Under the pieces are notes generated by a model that was not told where the DNA came from, made no database searches, and saw nothing but the letters and a program-made list of their open reading frames with translations. The translations under genes were made by a program, and so were the position numbers. Of a stretch of 6,264 bases of DNA, positions 1-5,969 are shown in pieces (positions within the stretch are counted from its first letter, which is position 1; every line of letters starts with the position of its first letter). The DNA is taken from NCBI GenBank assembly GCA_031268125.1, contig JAIRXT010000181.1, positions 1 through 6,264 of the forward strand. Reading direction: 5' to 3'. The DNA is from Treponema sp. Its GTDB lineage: Bacteria > Spirochaetota > Spirochaetia > Treponematales > Breznakiellaceae.

Positions 1-548
1 TTACAGGACAGCCCCATGGCGATCATCACCCGCTGGCACATACCCCCGGAAAACTGGTGGGGATAGGCGTCGATCCGTTCCTCCGCCGCGGGGATCCCCG
101 CCAGGGTGAGCATTTCCACCGCCCGTTTCCGGGCCTCTTTTTTGGAGAGCTTCCGGTGCAGCCGGATGGTTTCTATCATTTGGGTGGAGATCCGCAAAAA
201 CGGGTTGAGGCTGGTCATGGGGTCCTGGAAAATCATGGAAATTTTGGCCCCCCGGATGGTGCGGATCCGTTTTTCGTTCATTTTTAGCAGGTCCTCATCG
301 TGAAAAAGGACCTCCCCGCCCACAATTTTTCCCGGAGGGCTTTGGACCAGGTTCATCACCGAAAGGTTGGTAACCGATTTGCCCGAACCGGATTCCCCCA
401 CGATTCCCATAACCTCCCCCTTCCGCAGGGAAAAGGAAACATCATCCACCGCCTTGACCACCCCTTCGTCGGTGTAAAAGTAGGTTTGCAGGTTTTTTAC
501 GTCCAGGACCTTTGCGGCCTCCGGAACCCTGGTGTCCGCTTCAAACAT
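1..548 (-). CDS. oppD: Oligopeptide ABC transporter ATP-binding protein OppD (3' end outside window)
   Basis: This is the ATPase subunit of a peptide importer; it hydrolyses ATP at the cytoplasmic face of the OppB/OppC channel. The visible 182 residues hold a Walker A motif GESGSGKS (residues 51-58), a Q-loop (IFQDPMTSLNP, Gln108) and the ABC signature FSGGMCQR (166-173). The coding sequence leaves the window about nine residues after the signature, so Walker B, the switch histidine and the C-terminal peptide-transporter domain are not seen. The start is ATG at 548, set by GGAGG at 554-558, five bases upstream and directly after the oppC stop codon, which implies translational coupling. Cys171 stands where many OppD/DppD proteins have Arg or Ser (SGGMRQR, SGGMSQR); this is probably a tolerated variant. 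The IFQDPMTSLNP and SGGM-QRVMIAM blocks are typical of the OppD/DppD branch, and OppD is preferred over DppD because the neighbouring binding protein resembles OppA. A partner ATPase (OppF) would be expected just beyond the left edge. Confidence 0.95.
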   Translation of the reverse strand, partial: MFEADTRVPEAAKVLDVKNLQTYFYTDEGVVKAVDDVSFSLRKGEVMGIVGESGSGKSVTNLSVMNLVQSPPGKIVGGEVLFHDEDLLKMNEKRIRTIRGAKISMIFQDPMTSLNPFLRISTQMIETIRLHRKLSKKEARKRAVEMLTLAGIPAAEERIDAYPHQFSGGMCQRVMIAMGLSC

Positions 549-558
549 AGCCCCCTCC

Positions 559-1617
559 TCAGATCCTGTTTTTGCTTTGGGGATCAAAGGAGTCCCGCAG
601 GCCGTCGCCCAGAAAATTCATGGCGAAAAGGAATACGGTCATCGCCGCCGCGGGGGCAATGAGCAGCCAGGGGTACAGTTCCATCCCCTTAACCCCTTCG
701 GAAACCAGGGACCCCCAGGACGCCAGAGGCGCCGAAACCCCAAGCCCCAAAAAGGACAAAAAACTCTCGTTCATAATAAACGAAGGCAGGGACAGGGTAG
801 CGTAAATAATGATGATCCCCAGGGTATTGGGGAGCAGGTGCTGGCGGATAATCCGGGGGGTCCCCGCCCCGATGGACTGGGCCGCCTGGATAAACTCCGC
901 GTTTTTAAGGCTGATAATCTGGCCCCGGACCACCCGGGCTATGGTAAGCCAGGACACCAGGGCAATAGCCACAAACAGGATAAACACGTTCCGCCCGATA
1001 ATAGCCATCATAATAATCACCACCAGCATATACGGCAGGCCGTACATAACGTCCACGAAACGCATGATCAGGTTATCCAGGCGGCCCCCGGCGTAACCGG
1101 CCACGGCGCCGAAAAAGATACCGATGATCAGGGCCGTAACGGTCCCCAATACGCCGATGCCGATGGAAATTCGGCCCCCGTAAATGACCCGGGAAAACAC
1201 GTCCCGGCCCAGAATATCCGTCCCCCAGATATACACCCGCTGGTGTATGGGGTTGGTTTTTATCTCGGCCCGCATGGTTTCCAGTTCCGCCTGTTCCGCC
1301 GCGTTGTATTCACTGCGGCCGTCCCGGGCCATAACCCGGGCAAGGTAGGCTTCCCGGGTGCGGATCATCACCACGCCGGCCTTCTCCAGGGAAGGGGGCA
1401 GGTATATATGCTGAATTTCCTGCCGTTCAAAGGGGTAAATGGGCAGCAGGGGGGCAAGAAGCGAAACTACGATGTAAAACAGGACCACCACCAGGCCGAA
1501 GATTGCCATTTTATTTTTTCGCAGCCGCTTCCACGCGTCCTGGGCAAGGGAAACGGGCTTTAGGTTCTGATTAAATTCATTGAGTGCGGCGTCAACTTTT
1601 TTGCGTGAAAAGAACAT
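559..1617 (-). CDS. oppC: Oligopeptide ABC transporter permease OppC
   Basis: This is the second membrane subunit of the peptide importer, pairing with OppB to form the channel. It has 352 residues. After a basic cytoplasmic N-terminus comes the first membrane segment (about 38-60), then a long extracytoplasmic stretch (about 65-128), then the OppC landmark GTDILGRDVFSR (132-143) and five further membrane segments. The ATPase-docking EAA loop spans about 240-265 (AEFIQAAQSIGAG...RQHLLPN), followed by ESFLSFLGLG (284-293) and the family-typical end NFLGDGLRDSFDP. A longer reading frame begins at TTG (1629), but ATG at 1617 is chosen because GAGGGGG at 1621-1627 lies just before it as a ribosome site and the TTG itself sits inside that site. 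The protein is longer than the roughly 300 residues usual for OppC, because of the segment before GTDILGRD. It lies 20 bases after oppB and 10 bases before oppD in one operon. Permease identity is secure; that the substrate is peptide rests on the operon. Confidence 0.95.
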   Translation of the reverse strand: MFFSRKKVDAALNEFNQNLKPVSLAQDAWKRLRKNKMAIFGLVVVLFYIVVSLLAPLLPIYPFERQEIQHIYLPPSLEKAGVVMIRTREAYLARVMARDGRSEYNAAEQAELETMRAEIKTNPIHQRVYIWGTDILGRDVFSRVIYGGRISIGIGVLGTVTALIIGIFFGAVAGYAGGRLDNLIMRFVDVMYGLPYMLVVIIMMAIIGRNVFILFVAIALVSWLTIARVVRGQIISLKNAEFIQAAQSIGAGTPRIIRQHLLPNTLGIIIIYATLSLPSFIMNESFLSFLGLGVSAPLASWGSLVSEGVKGMELYPWLLIAPAAAMTVFLFAMNFLGDGLRDSFDPQSKNRI

Positions 1618-1637
1618 AGGCCCCCTCAACTGTCAGG

Positions 1638-2567
1638 CTATTTATACGAGATCCGGGGATCCAGGAAACCGTAAATAATATCAACAAGAAAATTCATGGC
1701 TACTAAAATTAACGAATACACAATGATGGTCCCCATGATCAGGGTATAATCCCGGTTCAGGGCTGAACGTACAAAAAAAGTGCCCAGGCCGGGGACCACG
1801 AAGATACTTTCCACCACCACCGAACCGGTTACGATGCCCGCGCAGGCCGGGCCCAGGTAGCTTACTACCGGGAGCAGGGCCCCTTTGAGTACGTGTTTGA
1901 CCATGATAACCGGCATAGAAAGGCCCTTGGCCCGGGCGGTGCGGATGTAGTCGGACCGGAGGGTTTCTACAATGCTTGCCCGGGAAAGCCGGGCGATATA
2001 GGCAAAATAGGGCATGGACAGGGTGAAGGCGGGCAGGATCAGCGTTACCATGCCGTTCCGTCCGGTGATCCAGCCGGAGGTGGGGAGCCATTTCAGTTTA
2101 ACGGCGAAGATCAGCATTAAAACCGGCCCCGCCACAAAGAGGGGTACGGAGATTCCCGTTACCGCCAGGGACATGGAGCCGTAATCCAGGGCGGAATTCT
2201 GTCTAAGGGCGGAAATAATACCCACCGTTACCCCCGCCGCCAGTGCAAAGCCCAGGGCGGTAAGGCCCAGGATGATCGAATTGGGCAGACTGGCGGCGAT
2301 AAGATCGTTGACGGTAAAATCCTTGTTGGTAAAGGAAGGCCCCAGATCGCCCTGGACCACGTCCCCCAAAAAGCGGAGGTACTGCCGGGGCAGGCTTTCG
2401 TCCAGATGGTATTTCCTGAGCAAGTTTTCCATAACAGCCGGGGGAACCTCTTTCTCGCTGGAAAAAGGCCCCCCCGGGGCGAGGCGCATCATAAAGAAAC
2501 TGACGGTAACGATGACGAACATCGTCGGAATGATGCTCAAAAATCTCCGTAGTATGAAGCGCCCCAT
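1638..2567 (-). CDS. oppB: Oligopeptide ABC transporter permease OppB
   Basis: This is the first membrane subunit of the peptide importer. Its 309 residues match the usual OppB/DppB length of about 305-340. The N-terminus MGRFILRRFLSIIPTMFVIV is the classic start of the family: a short basic tail followed by membrane segment 1 (about 9-28). Next come the extracytoplasmic part with LAPGGPF (29-35), GDLGPSF (73-79) and the PNSIILGL segment, and five more membrane spans at about 95-119, 133-157, 175-192, 236-256 and 277-298. The EAA loop that docks with the ATPase is DYIRTARAKG...KGALLPV (206-234), and VVESIFVVPGLG (251-262) is also conserved. The start is ATG at 2567. Its ribosome site, AAGG (2575-2578), is weak and overlaps the oppA stop codon, so OppB synthesis probably depends on ribosomes finishing oppA. 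That fits the common pattern of far more binding protein than permease. No defect is seen. Confidence 0.96.
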   Translation of the reverse strand: MGRFILRRFLSIIPTMFVIVTVSFFMMRLAPGGPFSSEKEVPPAVMENLLRKYHLDESLPRQYLRFLGDVVQGDLGPSFTNKDFTVNDLIAASLPNSIILGLTALGFALAAGVTVGIISALRQNSALDYGSMSLAVTGISVPLFVAGPVLMLIFAVKLKWLPTSGWITGRNGMVTLILPAFTLSMPYFAYIARLSRASIVETLRSDYIRTARAKGLSMPVIMVKHVLKGALLPVVSYLGPACAGIVTGSVVVESIFVVPGLGTFFVRSALNRDYTLIMGTIIVYSLILVAMNFLVDIIYGFLDPRISYK

Positions 2568-2576
2568 AATTCTGCC

Positions 2577-4175
2577 TTACTTCCGCCTGATGCCGACCCA
2601 GGGGTGAACATCCTGGGGATTGGTGTACCAGCCGTCCCACTTATCCAGATCGATAAGGTTCTGGGACACGTAGTAGTAGATGGGGATTACCACCTGATCC
2701 CGGGTAATGGCAATTTCTTCGGCCTGGCGCATGACGCTGTTCCGCTCCGCGCCGTCGGGGAGGCTGGCGGCCTGGCGGATAAGCCGGTCGTATTCGGGGT
2801 TGCTGTAGTGGCCGTCGTTGTTACCGCCGTCGGTGATAAGAAGGTCCAGGAAGTTCTGGGCATCGGCGTAGTCGGCAATCCAGCCGGCCCGGCCCAGTTC
2901 CATGCGGCTTGTTTTCCGCTCCTCCAGGAAGGTGGACCATTCCAGGTTCTGCAGGGTTACGTTTACCCCCAGGGTGTTTTTCCACACCTGCTGAAGGTAT
3001 TCAGCGATAACTTTGTGGCTGTCCAGGGTGTTGTAGATGATGGCGAAGGTGGGGAGCCCCTGGCCGTTGGGATACCCCGCTTCGGCCAAAAGCTGCTTTG
3101 CCGCGGCCACATCGTAGCCGGTGCCGACTGCGGGCTGGTAATCGCCAATGGGGGGTACCAGGGCAAAGGCGGGAATCTGGCCGCCCTTAACCACCCGGTC
3201 TATAAGTTCCTGGCGGTCAAAGGACATGGACAGTGCCTTGCGGATCCGCACGTCTTTAAGGATGGGGTGGGTGGTATTCACATAGTAGAAGTAGGACCCC
3301 AACTGGGTATCTACCCGGTAGTCCTTGTCGAGTTTAAGTTGGTCGATCAGGGCCAGGGGGATGTTGGTACTCCAGTCCATTTCACCATTTTTGAAAGCCT
3401 GGTAGGCGGTATTGGTATCCTCTACGGGGAGGAAGGTGATCTTGGTGAGGAACACGTTGGCCTTGTTCCAGTAATGGTCGTTGGGGATCACGGTTAGGTG
3501 GTCATTGGGGATCCATTCTCCCAGCACAAAGGGGCCGTTGCTGACAAAGTTTTCTTTTTTGATCCAGTCCGCCCCGTAGCGCTGGACAACGTGCATGGGA
3601 ATGGGCGAAAAGGACTGATGGGCGAACATATCAATAGCGTAGGGAACGTTCCCTACCAGGGTTACTTCAAAGGTGCTGGGGTTCACGGCCCGGATACCCA
3701 CGTCCGAGGGTTGGCCGCCCTGGGTGTTGTAGAGGTCTGCCCCCTTGATAACCATACCCGGCATGTAGGCGTATTTGGAACCGGTGGTGGGGTTTAGGTG
3801 GTAGAGCCAGGAATCCACGATAGTCTGGGCGGTTATGGGTGTACCATCGCTCCAGGTAAGGCCGCTGCGGATCTTAAAGGTGATCACCGTGCCGTCTGCG
3901 CTGGTACTCCAGCTTTCCGCCACGCCGGGAACCGCTTTGTTTGTCCTGGGATCGTAACCCACCAGACCCTCAAAGAGGGCGGCGTTAACCCGGTGTTCCG
4001 GTACGCCTTCGATCTGGGTGGGGTCGATGGACTGAATCTCCGTCCCGTTGCCGATGACAAATTCCATCGGGGTTTTCCCGCCGGATGCGGGCGCCGCGGC
4101 TTCCCGTCTGGCGCCGGCAAAAAGCGCAGATGCCGCACACAGCAGGACCAGCGCTGCCGAAATTCTTTTTTTCAT
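2577..4175 (-). CDS. oppA: Oligopeptide-binding protein OppA (family 5 extracellular solute-binding protein)
   Basis: This is the exported receptor that binds peptides and delivers them to OppB/OppC. It has 532 residues, the usual size for the family. The export signal has a basic start (MKKR), a hydrophobic core (about 5-19) and ALFA before GARRE, suggesting signal peptidase I cleavage after Ala20. Cys13 follows VLL, and Leu at -1 makes a poor lipobox, so lipid anchoring is unlikely but not excluded in a spirochaete. Family marks include the N-terminal block YDPRTNKAVPGVAESW (74-89), FKIRSGLTWSDGTPI (100-114), VRIRKALSMSFDR (309-321) and GWIADYADAQNFLDLL (431-446) followed by NNDGHYSNPEYD. 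The last region parallels E. coli OppA, where the Asp of the ADY motif holds the peptide amino terminus; this favours an oligopeptide over a dipeptide or nickel substrate. ATG at 4175 is chosen because GGAGGTG lies six bases before it; an upstream TTG at 4262 would bury the signal and precedes the promoter. First gene of the operon. Confidence 0.95.
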   Translation of the reverse strand: MKKRISAALVLLCAASALFAGARREAAAPASGGKTPMEFVIGNGTEIQSIDPTQIEGVPEHRVNAALFEGLVGYDPRTNKAVPGVAESWSTSADGTVITFKIRSGLTWSDGTPITAQTIVDSWLYHLNPTTGSKYAYMPGMVIKGADLYNTQGGQPSDVGIRAVNPSTFEVTLVGNVPYAIDMFAHQSFSPIPMHVVQRYGADWIKKENFVSNGPFVLGEWIPNDHLTVIPNDHYWNKANVFLTKITFLPVEDTNTAYQAFKNGEMDWSTNIPLALIDQLKLDKDYRVDTQLGSYFYYVNTTHPILKDVRIRKALSMSFDRQELIDRVVKGGQIPAFALVPPIGDYQPAVGTGYDVAAAKQLLAEAGYPNGQGLPTFAIIYNTLDSHKVIAEYLQQVWKNTLGVNVTLQNLEWSTFLEERKTSRMELGRAGWIADYADAQNFLDLLITDGGNNDGHYSNPEYDRLIRQAASLPDGAERNSVMRQAEEIAITRDQVVIPIYYYVSQNLIDLDKWDGWYTNPQDVHPWVGIRRK

Positions 4176-4179
4176 GAAA

Positions 4180-4186
4180 CACCTCC
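4180..4186 (-). promoter_or_regulatory. Ribosome binding site of oppA
   Basis: GGAGGTG on the minus strand lies four bases before the ATG at 4175, with the GGAGG core six bases away. It is the strongest ribosome site in the opp operon and decides the oppA start against the upstream TTG at 4262. Confidence 0.9.
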
Positions 4187-4209
4187 AAATTAAGTAAGAA
4201 TAGTAGGTT

Positions 4210-4238
4210 ATTATAATCATAAAAAACGTAATGAACAA
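4210..4238 (-). promoter_or_regulatory. Predicted sigma-70-type promoter of the opp operon
   Basis: A perfect -10 box TATAAT (4210-4215) is separated by 17 bases from a weak -35 box TTGTTC (4233-4238, matching only the TTG of TTGACA). Transcription would start near 4203, giving a leader of about 27 bases that includes the oppA ribosome site. The surroundings are strongly AT-rich, unlike the coding sequence. With such a weak -35 box an activator could be involved, but none can be identified here. A perfect TTGACA lies further upstream at 4257-4262 but has no -10 box at a suitable distance. Confidence 0.7.
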
Positions 4239-4290
4239 GGGTAAATTTGATAAAAATGTCAAAAAAACGGAAAAAATTGTATAAACGGAG

Positions 4291-4322
4291 GTTGCCCCAA
4301 CACTTCATTTTTTTGGGGGAAC
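4291..4322. repeat. Inverted repeat (hairpin 1) in the divergent control region
   Basis: GTTGCCCCAA (4291-4300) and TTGGGGGAAC (4313-4322) can pair over ten positions with one mismatch, around a 12-base loop. It lies upstream of the oppA promoter and 17 bases before the terminator-like hairpin at 4340. It has no long T-run placed after the stem on either strand, so it is not a good terminator on its own. It could be an RNA hairpin or a protein-binding site; the sequence does not decide. Confidence 0.55.
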
Positions 4323-4339
4323 TGCCTTGATTTTAATGG

Positions 4340-4366
4340 AAAAAGCGGGCTTTTGACCGCTTTTTT
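4340..4366. terminator. Terminator-like hairpin between divergent operons, probably bidirectional
   Basis: AAAAAGCGG (4340-4348) pairs perfectly with CCGCTTTTT (4357-4365) around an eight-base loop, and the plus strand ends in six T. Because A-runs flank the left arm, the minus strand reads as a hairpin with a T-run too, so it could stop transcription in both directions. The GC core is only four pairs, so strength is uncertain. No recognisable gene ends here: oppA is transcribed away to the left and rnfC away to the right. A role as insulator, as the end of a small unrecognised transcript, or as a remnant of a lost gene are all possible. Confidence 0.6.
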
Positions 4367-4413
4367 GGAAGCCTTCCCCGCAATCCGGCTGGTTTTGGGA
4401 AAGACCCAACATT

Positions 4414-4433
4414 CATAAAGCCGAATATTTATG
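4414..4433. promoter_or_regulatory. Operator-like dyad upstream of rnfC
   Basis: CATAAA (4414-4419) and TTTATG (4428-4433) form a perfect six-base dyad with an eight-base spacer, in an AT-rich patch inside otherwise GC-rich sequence. Half-site centres are 14 bases apart, less than two helical turns, and the site lies about 73 bases upstream of the rnfC -35 box. It could be a regulator site, but a six-base dyad can occur by chance and I match it to no known regulator. Confidence 0.25.
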
Positions 4434-4484
4434 CAGACCGGGGCATGAAACCCTGCGGCCGGCGGGAGGGGCGGCGGGCCCTGC

Positions 4485-4534
4485 AAAAAAAAGGAAAAAA
4501 TACAGTTGACCCTGCGGATAAAGTGGCTTAGAAT
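4485..4534 (+). promoter_or_regulatory. Predicted rnfC promoter with A-rich upstream tract
   Basis: A -35 box TTGACC (4506-4511, five of six consensus) and a -10 box TAGAAT (4529-4534, five of six) are exactly 17 bases apart. Directly upstream, 4485-4500 is almost all A, resembling an UP element that binds the RNA polymerase alpha subunit. Counting seven bases past the -10 box puts the transcription start at about 4541, next to the chosen rnfC ATG at 4542. The fit of boxes, spacing and A-tract together makes this a strong prediction. Confidence 0.75.
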
Positions 4535-4541
4535 TCCCGAA

Positions 4542-5969
4542 ATGGTAAACACGTTTAAGCGGGGGCTTAAACTTCCCACCCGGAAGCACGCAACCGAAGG
4601 AAAGGCGGTGGAACTGGTCCCCAGCCCCGGCCAGGTAGTAATTCCGGTGAATCAGCACTTTGGGGCCCCCAATGCCTGCCTGGTTAAGGCGGGGGACAGG
4701 GTGCGGCGGGGGCAGAAGATCGCCGAAGGGGCGGGGCTGATGACGGTGCCGGTCCACGCTTCTATTTCCGGGGTGGTCAAGAAGATTGAGATGCGGACCC
4801 AGGCGAACAATGCCGAGGGGCTCTGCGTGGTTATCGATGCGGGGGATGCGGGGGATGCGGGGGAGTTTATGCCCGCGCTGGACCCCTTTTCCTGCTCAAA
4901 GGAGGAGGCCCTGGGCCGGATCCGGGAGGCGGGGATTCTGGGAATGGGGGGCGCGGGTTTTCCGTCCCACGTTAAGCTTTCTCCGCCCCCCGGCAAGGTT
5001 ATCGATGTTATTATTGCGGACGGAGCGGAATGCGAGCCCTACCTGACTACCGACGAGGCGGTGATGACCGAAAAGCCCCACCTTTTGATCCGGGGGCTTA
5101 CGATTGTGATGAAAATTACGGGGGTTAAGCGGGCGGTTATCGGCATGGAGGATAACAAGAAGAACCTTATCCCCCTGATGGAGCGGGAGATACGGCTGAA
5201 CGGGGAAGCCCGGAACGGGAACCTGGACATAACGGTGGGGCTGTGCCGTACCCGTTATCCCCAGGGGGGGGAGAAGATGCTGATTACCGCCCTTACGGGC
5301 CGGGAAGTGCCTTCCGGCGGGCTGCCTATGGACGCCGGCTGTATTGTCCAAAATGTGGGGACCCTGATTGCCATTGCCGAGGCTTTTGATTTGGGAAAGC
5401 CGCTGATTGACCGGGACCTGACGGTCTCCGGCGGGGCCTGTAGGACACCCAAGAATATCCGGGCCCCCATCGGCGCATTGCTTTCCCGGATGCCGGTGGA
5501 GTTTATGGACGTTGATCTGGAGCATACGGCGAAAATTCTTTTTGGGGGGCCGATGATGGGGAACGCCGTACCCCACCTGGACATACCTATCCAGAAAAAT
5601 ACCAGCGGAATCATCCTGATGACCGCCGCCGAAACCCTGGCGGACCCGGAGGGGCCTTGTATCCGCTGCGCCCGCTGTATCCGTAGCTGTTCCTGCCGGC
5701 TTTCCCCGGTAATTATGAACGACAGCCTGAATGCGGGAGACCTGGACTATGCGGTTACGGCGGGGCTGCTAGACTGTATTGAATGCGGCAGTTGTACCTA
5801 CGTGTGCCCCGCCCGGATTAAGCTGGTTCAGCGTTTCCGGGTAGGGAAGCAGCGGCTGCGGGCCCGGCAAGCCCTGGAAAAGGCCGCTGCGGCTCAGCAG
5901 GTGTCCGGGGCGGGGTCTCAAACAGCGGTTCAACCGGCGCCTGGGGCGGCGTCCGGGAGGGGGGCCTGA
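4542..5969 (+). CDS. rnfC: Ion-translocating oxidoreductase (Rnf) complex subunit RnfC
   Basis: RnfC is the peripheral, NAD(H)-side subunit of the Rnf complex, which couples ferredoxin and NAD electron transfer to Na+ or H+ movement. The 475 residues show, in order, the N-terminal barrel-sandwich domain (about 1-100; TFKRGLKLP, then IPVNQHFGAP at 34-43), a NuoF-like nucleotide and flavin-binding fold (about 118-270) with GILGMGGAGFPSHVKL (131-146) and GAECEPYLTTDE (161-172), an SLBB-type region (about 280-340), and two [4Fe-4S] motifs. The motifs are Cys373-376-379-383 and Cys412-415-418-422. The second has the usual CP ending; the first ends Cys383-Ser384-Cys385. An Ala/Gln/Arg-rich tail follows (about 435-475). 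ATG at 4542 is chosen because the family N-terminus aligns there. A TTG at 4506 is in frame but coincides with the -35 box, and no Shine-Dalgarno site precedes 4542. rnfC leads the operon and overlaps rnfD by one base. Residues 99-107 (DAGDAGDAG) come from a nine-base tandem repeat. Confidence 0.95.
   Translation: MVNTFKRGLKLPTRKHATEGKAVELVPSPGQVVIPVNQHFGAPNACLVKAGDRVRRGQKIAEGAGLMTVPVHASISGVVKKIEMRTQANNAEGLCVVIDAGDAGDAGEFMPALDPFSCSKEEALGRIREAGILGMGGAGFPSHVKLSPPPGKVIDVIIADGAECEPYLTTDEAVMTEKPHLLIRGLTIVMKITGVKRAVIGMEDNKKNLIPLMEREIRLNGEARNGNLDITVGLCRTRYPQGGEKMLITALTGREVPSGGLPMDAGCIVQNVGTLIAIAEAFDLGKPLIDRDLTVSGGACRTPKNIRAPIGALLSRMPVEFMDVDLEHTAKILFGGPMMGNAVPHLDIPIQKNTSGIILMTAAETLADPEGPCIRCARCIRSCSCRLSPVIMNDSLNAGDLDYAVTAGLLDCIECGSCTYVCPARIKLVQRFRVGKQRLRARQALEKAAAAQQVSGAGSQTAVQPAPGAASGRGA
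4836..4862 (+). repeat. Three-copy 9-base tandem repeat inside rnfC
   Basis: The unit GATGCGGGG occurs three times perfectly and is followed by GAG. It encodes Asp-Ala-Gly three times (residues 99-107) at the junction between the N-terminal domain and the NuoF-like domain. Copy gain or loss would stay in frame, so it is probably a harmless length-variable linker. Confidence 0.85.
5956..5960 (+). promoter_or_regulatory. Ribosome binding site of rnfD inside the end of rnfC
   Basis: GGAGG lies eight bases before the rnfD ATG at 5969 and within the last codons of rnfC. With the TGATG stop/start overlap it indicates coupled translation and sets the rnfD start. Confidence 0.85.

Noticed and set aside
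532..1563. Long open frame on the plus strand opposite oppC (343 codons)
   Set aside because: It is antisense to a clear OppC with full family motifs; its translation is low-complexity, rich in Gly, His, Pro, Asn and Gln, with no recognisable domain and no good ribosome site.
2604..3497. Long open frame on the plus strand opposite oppA (297 codons), continued by further open frames to 4193
   Set aside because: These are the mirror of the OppA coding frame, caused by GC-biased codon positions; the Val/Gly-rich translation matches no family, and OppA on the other strand is certain.
4114..4138. OppA as a lipoprotein with Cys13 as the lipidated residue
   Set aside because: The residue before the cysteine is Leu, which does not fit a lipobox even by relaxed spirochaete rules, and a plausible signal peptidase I site follows Ala20.
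4176..4262. N-terminal extension of OppA starting at TTG 4262
   Set aside because: It would put 29 residues in front of a normal export signal, has no ribosome site, and would need transcription to start upstream of the TATAAT box at 4210-4215; GGAGGTG marks ATG 4175 instead.
4247..4285. Plus-strand promoter (TTGATA and TATAAA) for a small RNA ending at the 4340-4366 hairpin
   Set aside because: The two boxes are 27 bases apart, too far for a sigma-70 promoter, and no better -35 box fits TATAAA; a small RNA is not excluded but cannot be supported.
4442..4456. Possible sigma-54 promoter upstream of rnfC
   Set aside because: The GG and GC dinucleotides do not fall at the required 10-base separation, and a convincing sigma-70-type promoter lies closer to the gene.
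4413..4757. Minus-strand open frames in the divergent region and over the rnfC start (including 4259-4579)
   Set aside because: Their translations are proline-rich or low-complexity without recognisable domains, and they overlap the rnfC promoter and coding sequence.
4896..5576. Minus-strand open frame of 226 codons opposite rnfC, and another at 5818-6234
   Set aside because: Both are antisense to well-supported RnfC and RnfD; their composition (His/Pro/Arg-rich) is typical of frames opposite GC-rich genes.
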